DNA from: Methylobacterium sp. Leaf465
Lineage (GTDB): Bacteria > Pseudomonadota > Alphaproteobacteria > Rhizobiales > Beijerinckiaceae
Assembly: GCF_001424705.1 (NCBI RefSeq)
Contig: NZ_LMRA01000008.1
Coordinates: forward strand, 1 to 64,000
Length of the DNA: 64,000 bases
Direction of reading: 5' to 3'
Shown here in pieces: positions 53,621-62,573 of the stretch (positions are counted from its first letter, which is position 1; every line of letters starts with the position of its first letter). The translations under genes were made by a program, and so were the position numbers. A model generated the notes under the pieces. The model was not told the DNA's origin. It did not search any database and saw nothing but the letters and a program-made list of their open reading frames with translations.

Positions 53621-56600
53621 TCAGCCGGGCGGGGTCGCACTCGCCTGGGCGTCGGCCCGCGCATCCGTCTCGCGCTTGCCCGGCGCCGGCACGGCGCTCT
53701 CGGGATAGCGCTTGCGGTATTCCGAGAGGAACGCCTGGAGCGTTTCGGCACTGGTGGCCTTGTGCGCGATTTCGCGGAAGCCCGCGGTGCGGACGGCGTT
53801 GGCTTGGGTGAGAAGGGCGAAAGTGCGGGCATCGACGCTCTCGGCCATCGGACCCGCAAATTTCGCCCGGAGGCGCTCGAGGCCAAGGGTCTCGCCAGCG
53901 AGCCCGTAGGCGATCGCCGCGCGCAGGATGTCCGTGCGGGCGTCGTCGTCGAGGGGCACGCGGCGGCGCCAGGCATCGCCGACCAGTGCCTCGTGCGCCT
54001 CCCCGGCGTCGCGCCAGCGCCGGCCGGTCCAGAGGATGTCCGCCCTGAGGCGCTCGGCATCCGGCCCCGTCTCGCCCTCGATGGTCTCGAGAGCGAGGTC
54101 GGTGCGGGACAGGTCGGACAGGGCGCGCGCCCGCAGCAGCGCCCGCGCCCGGCGCAGATCCTCGGGGAGTTCGGGCAGGTAGGTGGCGTCCAGGGTCTGG
54201 AGGGCCTGGAGGGGCTTCTCGTCCATGAGCCGGATGGCAGCGAGTCGCGCCGCCGTGCCCGCACGGCTGGGCCCCGTCAGGCGATGGTCGACCTGATGCT
54301 GCAGCAGTTCGCCCGCAGAATCGAGGAGGTCCAACTCCACCAGACGATCCGACAGCCGCCGGACGATCTCGTCGCCGCGACGGCCCAGCGGCGCGAACTC
54401 CTTGAAGTCGAAATACAGTGCCAGGGCCTCGACTCCGGACAGCTTGGAGCTGCGCTCACCGAGGTAGAGATCCTCGAAGAGGGTCTGGGCCATGTCGTGC
54501 ACGTCGCGCACCAGCGGTGAATCCGTGCCGGTAGAATCGGCGCGGCGGGCGGTCATCATCGCCTGACGCCAGCGTCCCGCCTCGACGTAGAGCTTGGCCA
54601 AGGCCGAGATGGTTCGCGGTTCGAGGTCGTCGCCGTGCCAGGACAGGGCCAGCAGCTCCAGGCGCTCGATGGCATCCGCCACCGTGACCTTCCCCGCCGC
54701 GTGCCCCAGCACGGTGGCCCTCAGGCGGGCCGAGGCGGCGACCCCTGCCTCTGCGCTTTCGCTGAGGCGCTCGTAGGCATCGAGGGCGGCCACGGTCTGG
54801 CCGGTGACCTCGTCGATCCGGGCGCGCAGCAAGGCCAGTCGTTCCTGGGTCGGGCGGTCCGCTGCGCGGGTGGCCGCGACGATCTGGCGGTTGGCTGCAT
54901 CCCAGTCTCCCGTCTCGACCGCGGCCTCGGCGGCTGCGGTGCGAAGGAGCGCCTGGAGGTCGTCGGGGTAGCGGTCGAGCACGCTCGCGGTCGCGCGGAA
55001 CGAGGCATCGGCCGCGCTCCAGCGGCCTTCGAGGGCTTCGAGGTAGCCCTGCCACAGCCGCGCCTCGGGATCGTTCCTGAGGATCTCGACGGCCAGACCC
55101 GTGCGCATGTCGGACATGCGCCCGATCAGGGCGTTTCCGATTACGGTGAGCATCGGAACATCGCGCTGGCCGGCCAGGACGAGATCGTCGCCGAAGGCGG
55201 TCTTGAGGACGCCGAGCGCTTCCAGGGAGAGGCGATTGGCGAGCATCGTGCGCGCCAGGACCATTCGGAGCGGTCCGCGCGCGGCACGCGGTGCCTCCGC
55301 GGCCGCTTGAAGCTGGTCGCGGATCAGCTCGCGGGTGTCGCCGCGCTGCGAGGCCTCCCAGGGACCCCGGTCCAGGGCGAGGTCACTGAGGGATATCAGG
55401 GGCGCATCGGCGGGGCGCGCGACGCCGGAGACGGCCATGCCGCTTTCCCGGCTGATCGCGACCCCGTCGAGGTCCGGCCGCACGAGGAGGTCGTCCGCCT
55501 GCGCCAGGACTGCGACGCCCTGCCGGCTCGGCAGCAATTCGAAGTCGACGAAGATCTGCCGTTTCGGAATTCCGGCCGGCTTCGGGCCCCGGCCCGTCAC
55601 GACGGCGATGCGCTCCCCGTCGAGGCTGAGCCAGGAGGCGACCCCGGGGTTCGGGAGGCGCACGCCGACACTGATCCGCCCGGCCGCATCGGTGACGCGA
55701 ATCGCCGAGAGGGCGTCGCTCGCAGACAGGTTCTCGCTGGCCACCAACTCCCAGCCGGTCGGGTCCCCGGCGGGGCCGACCGGCACAAGGTCCAGGAGCC
55801 GGTCGCGCGGAACGAGAAAGCGCACGGTCACGATCCGACCGGTTCGCGTTGGCGGACCGAGCGGCGCGAGTATGGGATCGCCCGCGGGGACGACGACCGG
55901 CTCTGCGGTCTCGAAGACCAGATTGGCGATGCCCGCACGCTCGAACAAAGCGGCCGGCGGCATGGTTTTGAACGGGAACGCGAGGCCCGGTCCGGTGGGG
56001 CGCTGAACCGTCGCGGCGACGGGAGCCGCCGGTGCAGTCCCGGACGTCTCCGTGGTCTGCCCCGGCGACCGCTGCGGGGCCTTCTCGGGTTTGGGTTCTG
56101 CCGCCCTCACCTCCGTCGCTCTGGTCTCAACTCCCTTGGTCTCGGTCGTCTTGGTCTCGGTCGTTTTGGCCTCGCCGACGGGCCCAGCGCCCTCCCCGGC
56201 CTTCGCATCCTGCGCGCTGGGCTTGGCCTTCTCGGCAGGCTTTCGGACGAGGTCGATCGTCGCGCCGTCCTCGTCGCTGAAGGTTCGGATCTCGTAGCCG
56301 TCCGCGGGGGTGACGAGAAGACGGGCGCCGGTCTCGTCGCTCTCGGCCGACAGGCTCTCGATGGACGGCGTCAGGCGCCCGCGGGTGGCGACCTCGTCGA
56401 TGCGCCAGGCTCCCGGAATCGCGAGGCGCATGGCCGGGCCGACGGCCTCGAAGCGCGGTGCGGCGGACGCCGGTGCACGCAGGCTCAGGCGGGTGAGCGT
56501 CGGAAGATGCGCCAGTTCGAGGCGCAGGGTCTTCGGCTCGGCGGGGGGGCGCGCCGCCCGCAGGGCCGCCTCAGCGGCCTGGGTCCGCCGGAACAGCTCG

Positions 56601-57064
56601 GCCACCACCTCCGGCGGCAGGGCCGGCGGCAGACCGCTCCAGTCCTGCGGCAGAAGATCGACGAACACCTTCTCCCCCGCCTCCTGGACGTTGACGCGGT
56701 AGGGGCGTTGCAGGGCAAGGCGTAGGCCCAGTCCGTCGGGATCGCGCCGCACGGCTGTGACGTAGTCCGGCATCTCGGCGGCGATGCGCTCGGGGCCGGC
56801 GCTCACCTTCTCCGAGAAGCCGAGGACGAGCACGGACCCGGACATCCGCGCCTTGACCGAAACCGGGCCGTCGAAGGTCAGGACGAGGCGACCGTAGCGC
56901 TCGCTCTGCGCGCCCTTGATCGCCGTGAGGCGTGCGGCGGTCGCCTCCGTCCCCCCGCAGAGAGCCGCAGCCATGATCGAGATCGCGGCGAAGCCAGCCC
57001 GAAGCCGACGCCGTCGTGTCGCGATACCGGCATCGAGAGCCATCGCTGGATACGCCAAACCCAT
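53621..57064 (-). CDS. Large tetratricopeptide-repeat protein in the flagellar operon
   Basis: A protein of about 1147 residues: an N-terminal signal or anchor segment (RLRAGFAAISIMAAALC), a beta-rich region (SERYGRLVLTFDGPVSVKARM), a low-complexity Lys/Glu/Thr linker (TETKTTETKGVETRATEVRA), and a C-terminal half of helical repeats typical of TPR/sel1 domains (ALLRARALSDLSRTDLALETI, LAKLYVEAGRWRQAMM). It is probably periplasmic. Its place as last gene after fliL, fliM and motE suggests a motor or flagellar assembly role. The start is uncertain: ATG 57064, ATG 57043 or GTG 57109. I do not recognise a named family. Confidence 0.7.
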   Translation of the reverse strand: MGLAYPAMALDAGIATRRRRLRAGFAAISIMAAALCGGTEATAARLTAIKGAQSERYGRLVLTFDGPVSVKARMSGSVLVLGFSEKVSAGPERIAAEMPDYVTAVRRDPDGLGLRLALQRPYRVNVQEAGEKVFVDLLPQDWSGLPPALPPEVVAELFRRTQAAEAALRAARPPAEPKTLRLELAHLPTLTRLSLRAPASAAPRFEAVGPAMRLAIPGAWRIDEVATRGRLTPSIESLSAESDETGARLLVTPADGYEIRTFSDEDGATIDLVRKPAEKAKPSAQDAKAGEGAGPVGEAKTTETKTTETKGVETRATEVRAAEPKPEKAPQRSPGQTTETSGTAPAAPVAATVQRPTGPGLAFPFKTMPPAALFERAGIANLVFETAEPVVVPAGDPILAPLGPPTRTGRIVTVRFLVPRDRLLDLVPVGPAGDPTGWELVASENLSASDALSAIRVTDAAGRISVGVRLPNPGVASWLSLDGERIAVVTGRGPKPAGIPKRQIFVDFELLPSRQGVAVLAQADDLLVRPDLDGVAISRESGMAVSGVARPADAPLISLSDLALDRGPWEASQRGDTRELIRDQLQAAAEAPRAARGPLRMVLARTMLANRLSLEALGVLKTAFGDDLVLAGQRDVPMLTVIGNALIGRMSDMRTGLAVEILRNDPEARLWQGYLEALEGRWSAADASFRATASVLDRYPDDLQALLRTAAAEAAVETGDWDAANRQIVAATRAADRPTQERLALLRARIDEVTGQTVAALDAYERLSESAEAGVAASARLRATVLGHAAGKVTVADAIERLELLALSWHGDDLEPRTISALAKLYVEAGRWRQAMMTARRADSTGTDSPLVRDVHDMAQTLFEDLYLGERSSKLSGVEALALYFDFKEFAPLGRRGDEIVRRLSDRLVELDLLDSAGELLQHQVDHRLTGPSRAGTAARLAAIRLMDEKPLQALQTLDATYLPELPEDLRRARALLRARALSDLSRTDLALETIEGETGPDAERLRADILWTGRRWRDAGEAHEALVGDAWRRRVPLDDDARTDILRAAIAYGLAGETLGLERLRAKFAGPMAESVDARTFALLTQANAVRTAGFREIAHKATSAETLQAFLSEYRKRYPESAVPAPGKRETDARADAQASATPPG
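56136..56165 (-). repeat. Tandem 15-base repeat inside the TPR protein gene
   Basis: Two adjacent 15-base units (TTGGTCTCGGTCGTC and TTGGTCTCGGTCGTT on the plus strand) encode TETKT repeats in the linker of the TPR protein. It probably arose by slippage. Confidence 0.7.
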
Positions 57065-57135
57065 GGGGCGGAGTGACTCGCAGCCGAGTCGATCCGCCTT
57101 ACGCCGCACTGTCCGGCCACTCTCGCGTGTCGAGG

Positions 57136-57150
57136 CTAACGGGCGCTTAA
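57136..57150 (-). promoter_or_regulatory. Near-match CtrA box upstream of the TPR gene
   Basis: On the minus strand TTAA-N7-TTAG, one base off the consensus second half, about 72 bases before ATG 57064. It overlaps no coding sequence. Confidence 0.35.
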
Positions 57151-57176
57151 AACGCGGCGGCGCTTTCTCCGGACCG

Positions 57177-57590
57177 CTAACGTTTGGTGATCAGACCCGG
57201 GATCGTCCGGCCGGTCTCGCCGAAATTCTCGGCGGCGCGCGCGCAATTGGCGGAAATGTCCTTGGTATAGATCTCCGTATAGGCCCGGCTGCGCAGGTTC
57301 AGGTCACCCTGGGCCAGATCGTCGGGCGCGACACCGAGGCCGGCGACGACGGAATTCAAGCGCTTGGAGTTCGGTTTGAGGTCGCGGCAGTAGGTTTCCA
57401 CGAAAGCGAGCAGGCCGGCGAGCTTGGCTGCGCTGTTCTTCTGGCGTTCGGCCTTTGCCTCGGCGGCCGTCGGCGGGGGGCCGGGCGGCTTCTCGGGCGG
57501 CCGTTCCTCCTGGGCCCATGCCGGCGCCGCCAGGGCTCCGGCCACCATCAGGGTCATCAGGCTTCGGGTCAGCAGGGCCGATCTCTTCAC
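57177..57590 (-). CDS. Hypothetical exported protein in the motility operon
   Basis: A 137-residue exported protein: signal peptide VKRSALLTRSLMTLMVAGALAAPAWAQ, then a helical domain with Cys pair (ETYCRDLKPNSKRLNSVVAGLG, DISANCARAAENFGETG). The start is GTG 57590, with GAGGAG seven bases upstream, which fixes it. It lies between the IalB-like gene and the TPR gene. The function is unknown; a periplasmic motor part is a guess. Confidence 0.7.
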   Translation of the reverse strand: MKRSALLTRSLMTLMVAGALAAPAWAQEERPPEKPPGPPPTAAEAKAERQKNSAAKLAGLLAFVETYCRDLKPNSKRLNSVVAGLGVAPDDLAQGDLNLRSRAYTEIYTKDISANCARAAENFGETGRTIPGLITKR

Positions 57591-57628
57591 GGGTACGCTC
57601 CTCGGGTCCGGCCGCGCCACGGTCCCGC

Positions 57629-58288
57629 TCAGCTCGTCAGCGCGATGGCGCGCGCCAGCGCGTTGGCGAATCCTTCGAGCGGTACCGTGATGGTCACGGG
57701 TTCTTTGGCCTCCGGCTTCGTCGCGGAGACCAGCAGGTTCTTGGCGGTCTTCATCGTGTCGGTCGCCAGGGTGGGCAGGCTGATGGGCACGAGGCACCCC
57801 TCCTGGCTGCAGGACAGATAGGGCGCGCCCTTGCCGAGGACGGCCTCGTCGAGCTTGAACGAGATGCCGGGCTCGATGGCGAGGCCGAGCGGCATCAGGA
57901 TGAAGCCCTGCGCGCGCCCATCGTTGGGCGTCCGGATCTCCAGGGCGAATTCGCGACGGCCCTTGGCCCCCTGGGCCTGCATCACCGCGCATTCCGCCTT
58001 CGCGTCGGCCTTCGCGCAGGTCACGGTCCAGTCGCCATAGACCTCGGTGAGGGAGCTCGCACCGGTCGGCCAGCCGGCCGTGGTGGTCGGAGGCGCGGAG
58101 GCGGCAGCCGGCATCGGCGCCGCGGGCTTCGCCGGAGCTGGCTTCGGCGGGGCGGCCTTGCGCGGTTTCGGCTTGGCCGGCGCCTCGGTGGCGGCCGGAG
58201 CTTCGGCGTCCTGTGCCGCGACGGGAGCCGCCACGGTCAGGGCGAAGCTCAGGACGGCGAGGACTCGGATCAGGCTGATGGACGGCAC
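57629..58288 (-). CDS. Invasion-associated locus B (IalB)-like exported protein
   Basis: A 219-residue exported protein: signal peptide, a Lys/Pro/Ala-rich linker (residues 28-65), then the IalB domain (VYGDWTVTCAKADAKAECAVMQAQ, PYLSCSQEGCLVPISLP, with two Cys pairs). IalB proteins were named from Bartonella invasion but are widespread in free-living Rhizobiales. Its place here, between motE-like and a hypothetical gene, suggests a shared transcript. The start is GTG 58288 with GGGGAG eight bases upstream. Confidence 0.85.
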   Translation of the reverse strand: MPSISLIRVLAVLSFALTVAAPVAAQDAEAPAATEAPAKPKPRKAAPPKPAPAKPAAPMPAAASAPPTTTAGWPTGASSLTEVYGDWTVTCAKADAKAECAVMQAQGAKGRREFALEIRTPNDGRAQGFILMPLGLAIEPGISFKLDEAVLGKGAPYLSCSQEGCLVPISLPTLATDTMKTAKNLLVSATKPEAKEPVTITVPLEGFANALARAIALTS

Positions 58289-58420
58289 GTGCTTGGCTCC
58301 CCGAACCCGCGCGGTGGGGATTTCATCCGCTCGGGATGCCTGCCCCTAGTCGGGCGCGGACGAACGCGCAATGGAGGCGCGGACAACCCAGTGGATGACC
58401 GCCTGCAAACGTCAGGGTGG

Positions 58421-59236
58421 TCAGCGCCGGGGCGGAGGCGTCGGTGCGTCGATCGCCGGGAGTTCGTTCGGGCCGAGACCGGCTGCGACCGTGGCTGCCG
58501 GGCCGCCGGCCTGCCCGCGCGCCCGATTGGCCAGGGCCACGGTGAGCTTCTCCGCGGGCTCCGACTGCATCAGCGCCAGCACCTCGGCCATCTTGCGGGG
58601 ATTCATCGCCAGAACGATCGGCACGAGGACCTCGAGGCTCAGCCGGTCGAACACCCGCGCGGCGTCCTTCGGCTTCATCGTCTCGTACATCGTGACGATG
58701 TTCTTCAGCGCGGCCCGCTCGGCTTCGGCGCGCTGCGAGCCGCCTCCTTCGGCCTTGTCCTCACCCTGCTTCAGCGTGTCGACGCCCTCTTCCAGCTTGC
58801 GCTCGGCGGTGCCGAGCAGCTGCTCGCGCAGATCGAGGGCCTCGCTGCGCTGCTTGAGGGTATCGCGCCGCGCGGCGAGGCGCTCGAGGAGGGCGCGCTC
58901 GGACGCCGGCATCGGCTCCGGCGGCGGCGGTGGACGCGGTGCCGGCTTCTCGGGCTCCGGAGCCGGCTTCTCGGGTTCCTTCGGCGTCACCGAGCCGGTG
59001 GTCGACGGGTCTGCGGGCTCGTAATTCGTGCGGGCCTTGGCGAGGACGCGCGCGAACTCCGGCATCGCCGCGCCCGGTTGCGGCTTCGATTCCTCCACCG
59101 CGATGGCCGCGACCTTCAGCACCAGAAGCCCGGCCGCCGCCAGGGTCACGGCATCAATCAGGCGCAGCTTCAGCGGCCGCGTCTGACGGAACCGGACCAA
59201 GCTGCCGGTCCGTTTCCCGGGGGGCGCCTTCGTCAT
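58421..59236 (-). CDS. motE: MotE-like motility chaperone (MgtE N-terminal-type domain)
   Basis: A 271-residue protein: one N-terminal membrane helix (IDAVTLAAAGLLVLKVAAIAV), a Pro/Glu-rich linker, a coiled coil (LERLAARRDTLKQRSEALDLREQLLGTAERKLEEGVD), and a C-terminal MgtE_N-type domain (LKNIVTMYETMKPKDAARVFDRLSLEVLVPIVLAMNPRKMAEVLALM). This is the plan of alphaproteobacterial MotE, a periplasmic chaperone for the motor protein MotC. Its start overlaps the end of the DUF6468 gene (ATGA). Called MotE-like because motC is not in the window. Confidence 0.8.
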   Translation of the reverse strand: MTKAPPGKRTGSLVRFRQTRPLKLRLIDAVTLAAAGLLVLKVAAIAVEESKPQPGAAMPEFARVLAKARTNYEPADPSTTGSVTPKEPEKPAPEPEKPAPRPPPPPEPMPASERALLERLAARRDTLKQRSEALDLREQLLGTAERKLEEGVDTLKQGEDKAEGGGSQRAEAERAALKNIVTMYETMKPKDAARVFDRLSLEVLVPIVLAMNPRKMAEVLALMQSEPAEKLTVALANRARGQAGGPAATVAAGLGPNELPAIDAPTPPPRR

Positions 59237-59751
59237 GCGGCCTTGCTCCGCAGGCGGCCGAGGGCGCGCTCGGACATGGCCAGGGCGGCGGCGGCAGCGA
59301 CCCCGAGGCGCTCGCCGTTGGGGCTCGACGGTGCGGGCGGTGCGACGCGGACAGGCGGGACCACGCGCTCGAGGTCAAGCGGCTCCGGTGCCGGGGCCGC
59401 CGTGCGCGCGAGCTCGCGGGTCGGGGCGGCCTGGGCCACGATGGAGGCGATGCGGGCGATCACCGTCTCACCCGCCTCCACGTGGGCGGCGAGGTCGGTG
59501 GCGTAGCGCTCGGCGGTGCCAAGGCGGTCGGCCAGGGTCCGGTCGCACTCGTCGAGGGTGGCGCGCAGGCCGACGATGGCCCGTTCGGCGGTGGAGCTCG
59601 CCATGACGAGGTCGCCGATGGTCTGGCGCAGGGCCGCCTCGTCGGCCTTGAGCTTGGTGATGCGGCCGCTCAGGCGCATCGAGGAGACGATGCTGGCGAC
59701 CAGTAGGACGGCGACGAGGCCATCGGCCAGGAGGGTGACGAGGAGGCTCAT
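59233..59751 (-). CDS. DUF6468-type flagellar-operon membrane protein
   Basis: A 172-residue protein: N-terminal membrane helix (LLVTLLADGLVAVLLVASIVSSMRL), a coiled coil (RITKLKADEAALRQTIGDLVMASSTAERAIVGL), then a Pro/Ala-rich tail. It is a regular neighbour of fliM in alphaproteobacteria. ATG 59751 is the likely start; a GTG at 59766 overlaps the fliM stop and would add five residues. Its role is unknown. Confidence 0.75.
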   Translation of the reverse strand: MSLLVTLLADGLVAVLLVASIVSSMRLSGRITKLKADEAALRQTIGDLVMASSTAERAIVGLRATLDECDRTLADRLGTAERYATDLAAHVEAGETVIARIASIVAQAAPTRELARTAAPAPEPLDLERVVPPVRVAPPAPSSPNGERLGVAAAAALAMSERALGRLRSKAA

Positions 59752-59762
59752 GGCTGGTCGCG

Positions 59763-60980
59763 TCACCCGTCGTTGCGGTTGTTCATGGAGGCTTCGAAGG
59801 CCTGGAGCGTGGTGCGCGACCGGCGCAGCGGCCGGGTGAGCTGCACCGCGATGTTGTCGTCGATCCGGCCGATCCGGCCCTGGGTCAGGGCCCAGTCGCC
59901 GCAGCGGATCGCGATCAGGTCCGAGGGTTTGGTGTCGAACATCAGCGTATCGCCGACCTTGAGCGACAGCACCTTCTTTAGGGGCAGCATCATCTCGTGC
60001 AGCACCGCCTCCATGGTCGCGTCGGCCTGCCAGATCTCCGTGGCGAGGTGGCTTTCCCAGACGTGGTCGCGGCCGAGCTTCTCGCCCATGAAGCTCTGCA
60101 TGAGCAGTTCACGGATCGGCTCGATGGTGGCGTAGGGGAACAGGATCTGCAGTAGGCCGCCGCGTCCATCCATGTCGAGCTTGAGGCTGATCAGGATGGC
60201 GGCGTTGGCGGGCCGGGTGATGGTCGCAAAGCGCGGGTTGGTCTCGATCCGGTCGATGGCGAAGCGCACCGGCGAGAGCGGCTGGAACGAGAGCTCGAGG
60301 TCCGTGAGGATGATCTCCACCAGGCGCCGCACGAGCTGCATTTCGATGGTGGTGAAGGGGCGTCCGTCGAGGCGGGTCGAGGAGCCGCCGCGCTTGCCGC
60401 CGAGGAGCAGGTCGAGGGTCGAGTAGGCGAGATTGGATTCCACCGTGACGAGGCCGGAATTCTCCCAGGCATCGGCCCGGAAGACGCCGAGCAGGGTCGG
60501 CAGCGGGATCGCGTTCAGGTAGTCGCCGAAGCGCACCGAGGTGATGTTGTCGAGGGTCACCTCGACGTTGTCCTGGAAGAAGTTGCGCAGGCTGGTCGAC
60601 AACAACCGGATCATCCGGTCGAAGACGATTTCCAGCATCGGCAGACGTTCGTACTGGACGACGCCCGAATCGACGATAGCGCGCACGCCGCCGGCCCCCG
60701 AGGCCGAGAGCTCGCGCAGGGAGAAGCCGAGGACGCCGTCGATCTCGTCCTGGTTCAGGATGCGGTCGTTGCCGGCGAGTTCGGGGAGATTGTCGGTCTC
60801 CCCGTCCTCGATCATCGTCGCCCATTCGGCGGCGACGTCGCTGGCATGGGTGGTGGTGCCCTGTTCGGCGAGTGCCGCGCCCCACTCGTCGGCGAGCGAG
60901 GCTTCGCCTCCCTCGCCGTTCTGGGCGATGAGGGCTGCGGCCCAGTCGTCCTCGTCGATCTCGTCTTCCGGTCCGGCCAT
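59763..60980 (-). CDS. fliM: Flagellar motor switch protein FliM
   Basis: A 405-residue switch protein of the C ring that binds CheY-P and turns motor direction. The N-terminal acidic region holds LNQDEIDGVLGFSL; the middle CheC-like domain has FQDNVEVTLDNITSVRFGDYLNAIPLPTLLG; the C-terminal SpoA domain is VLSLKVGDTLMFDTKPSDLIAIRCGDW. The N-terminal repeat-like stretch (DEWGAALAEQG, AAEWATMIED) is longer than in enteric FliM. Confidence 0.95.
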   Translation of the reverse strand: MAGPEDEIDEDDWAAALIAQNGEGGEASLADEWGAALAEQGTTTHASDVAAEWATMIEDGETDNLPELAGNDRILNQDEIDGVLGFSLRELSASGAGGVRAIVDSGVVQYERLPMLEIVFDRMIRLLSTSLRNFFQDNVEVTLDNITSVRFGDYLNAIPLPTLLGVFRADAWENSGLVTVESNLAYSTLDLLLGGKRGGSSTRLDGRPFTTIEMQLVRRLVEIILTDLELSFQPLSPVRFAIDRIETNPRFATITRPANAAILISLKLDMDGRGGLLQILFPYATIEPIRELLMQSFMGEKLGRDHVWESHLATEIWQADATMEAVLHEMMLPLKKVLSLKVGDTLMFDTKPSDLIAIRCGDWALTQGRIGRIDDNIAVQLTRPLRRSRTTLQAFEASMNNRNDG

Positions 60981-61031
60981 CAGACTCTCGTCACCTGCGA
61001 AACTTCATCCATCCCAATCGGCAGCGCCCGC

Positions 61032-61535
61032 CTACTGGATCACCACGTCCTTGAAGAGGACCGCCTCCGCCCGGGCCGGGTGGATGGCGACGTTGACCCG
61101 GCGCAGCAATTCCTCGCGCAGGCGGTAGATGCCGGCCGACCCGGCGAGGTCGCTCGCACGCAGTTCGCGCAGGTAGACCTGGAAGGCGTCCTCGATGCGC
61201 GGCATCAGGGGCTTCACCTCGCCCTCGACCTTGGCGTCCTTGAGCTCGATCGCGACCTTGATCTTGGCGAAGCGCGTCCGGTCCTGGCCCGGCTCGCTGG
61301 CGAGATTGACCATCATCTCGCGGACATCGAGGAACACGACCGGCTTCTTCACCTCGGCGGCCGCTTCGGCGTGGCCGTCGCCAGCCTTTTTCTTCAGGAA
61401 GACGAAACCGCCGCCACCCACCAGCGCCAGCACCACCGCGCCGATGATGATGAGCTTCTTCTTGCCGCCTTTCGGGGCCTCGCCCTCCGCGCCCTCCTCA
61501 CCCTCGGCGGTGGCCTTCTTCGGCTTCTTGGCCAT
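61032..61535 (-). CDS. fliL: Flagellar basal body-associated protein FliL
   Basis: A 167-residue protein with a charged N-terminus (MAKKPKKATAEGEEGAEGEA), one membrane helix (LIIIGAVVLALVGGGGFVFL) and a periplasmic SPFH-like domain (FLDVREMMVNLASEPGQDRTRFAKIKVAIELKD). It supports the stator. It is the first gene of the fliL-fliM-DUF6468-motE-ialB-hypothetical-TPR operon, with a CtrA box 99 bases upstream. Confidence 0.95.
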   Translation of the reverse strand: MAKKPKKATAEGEEGAEGEAPKGGKKKLIIIGAVVLALVGGGGFVFLKKKAGDGHAEAAAEVKKPVVFLDVREMMVNLASEPGQDRTRFAKIKVAIELKDAKVEGEVKPLMPRIEDAFQVYLRELRASDLAGSAGIYRLREELLRRVNVAIHPARAEAVLFKDVVIQ

Positions 61536-61633
61536 CGCTGGACCTCGGGACTGCGCGGTGGGGCGAGTGGGACCCGCTCGTCGACATCGACACCCTCGGA
61601 TGTCGACCCTCGCAGAGGTATCGGGCCAGCAAG

Positions 61634-61649
61634 GTTAACGCGTCGTTAA
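61634..61649 (-). promoter_or_regulatory. CtrA box upstream of fliL
   Basis: On the minus strand TTAA-N7-TTAAC, a full consensus, 99 bases before the fliL start. On the plus strand the palindromic core faces flgF, 172 bases away, so it may serve both directions. Confidence 0.75.
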
Positions 61650-61715
61650 GGCGGCAAAAGCTGCCGGGTCGGACTTGCCGCGCGGTCGGACACGGCAGGC
61701 GCTGCCTGGTCGTCG

Positions 61716-61732
61716 ATATCTGTTTAAGATAT
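61716..61732. promoter_or_regulatory. AT-rich perfect palindrome upstream of flgF
   Basis: ATATCT and AGATAT flank a five-base spacer GTTTA. It lies about 90 bases upstream of flgF in an otherwise GC-rich intergenic region. It is a candidate protein-binding site. Confidence 0.45.
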
Positions 61733-61820
61733 TGACGATGTTCATAGAATACGGATTTCCTAAGCTGGCACGGCCCATGCGGATGTTGGGACATCGTCGC
61801 TCGTCGGGGCTGAGAGTGTC

Positions 61821-62561
61821 ATGCAGAACGCATTGTTCGTGGGGGTTTCGAGCCAGGTCGCGCTCCAGCGCGAGCTGGACGTCATCGCCAACAACATGGC
61901 CAACATCTCCACCAACGGCTTCAAGGGGCGCAACAGCCGGTTCCAGGAATACCTGATGCCGGTGGCGAGCGCGGATTCCTTTCAGAGGCCGGACCGCCGC
62001 GTCTCCTACGTGATCGACCAGGGCACCGCCCTGGACCTCGCCCAAGGACCCATCGAGCAGACCGGCAATCCCCTCCACGTGGCGGTGCGCGGCGAGGCCT
62101 TCCTGGTGGTGCGCACCCCGAATGGCGATCGCTACACCCGCAACGGCGCGTTCGAGACCGACGCCCAGGGGACGCTGGTCACCAGCGACGGGTACCCGGT
62201 GCAAGGCGAGGCGGGGCCGATCCAGATCGGCCAGCAGGAGACCGGCGTGTCGATCGGCCCGGACGGCACGGTCTCGACCAACCTCGGCATCCGCGGCCGC
62301 GTCCGCCTCGTCACCTTCGCCAATCCCCAGGCGCTGACCAACGAGGGCGCGAATCTCTATGCCTCCGCGGCACAGCCCCAGGCCGCCGGCCTCGCCGGCC
62401 GGGTGGAGGCCGGCGCCCTGGAGCGCTCGAACGTGAAGCCCGTCATCGAGATGACCCGGCTCATGGACGTGAACCGCACCTACACCATGGTCTCGGGCGT
62501 GATCTCGCGCCTCGACGATCTGCGCGGCACGGCGATCCGCCGTCTCGCCGACGTCGCGTAA
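61821..62561 (+). CDS. flgF: Flagellar rod protein FlgF
   Basis: A 246-residue rod protein: N-terminal flg_bb_rod signature (LQRELDVIANNMANISTNGFKG), a middle domain, and C-terminal VIEMTRLMDVNRTYTMVSGVI. It is the first gene of flgF-flgG-flgA. FlgF rather than FlgG is called from its length and order. Confidence 0.94.
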   Translation: MQNALFVGVSSQVALQRELDVIANNMANISTNGFKGRNSRFQEYLMPVASADSFQRPDRRVSYVIDQGTALDLAQGPIEQTGNPLHVAVRGEAFLVVRTPNGDRYTRNGAFETDAQGTLVTSDGYPVQGEAGPIQIGQQETGVSIGPDGTVSTNLGIRGRVRLVTFANPQALTNEGANLYASAAQPQAAGLAGRVEAGALERSNVKPVIEMTRLMDVNRTYTMVSGVISRLDDLRGTAIRRLADVA

Positions 62562-62573
62562 GGATCTCAGCAG

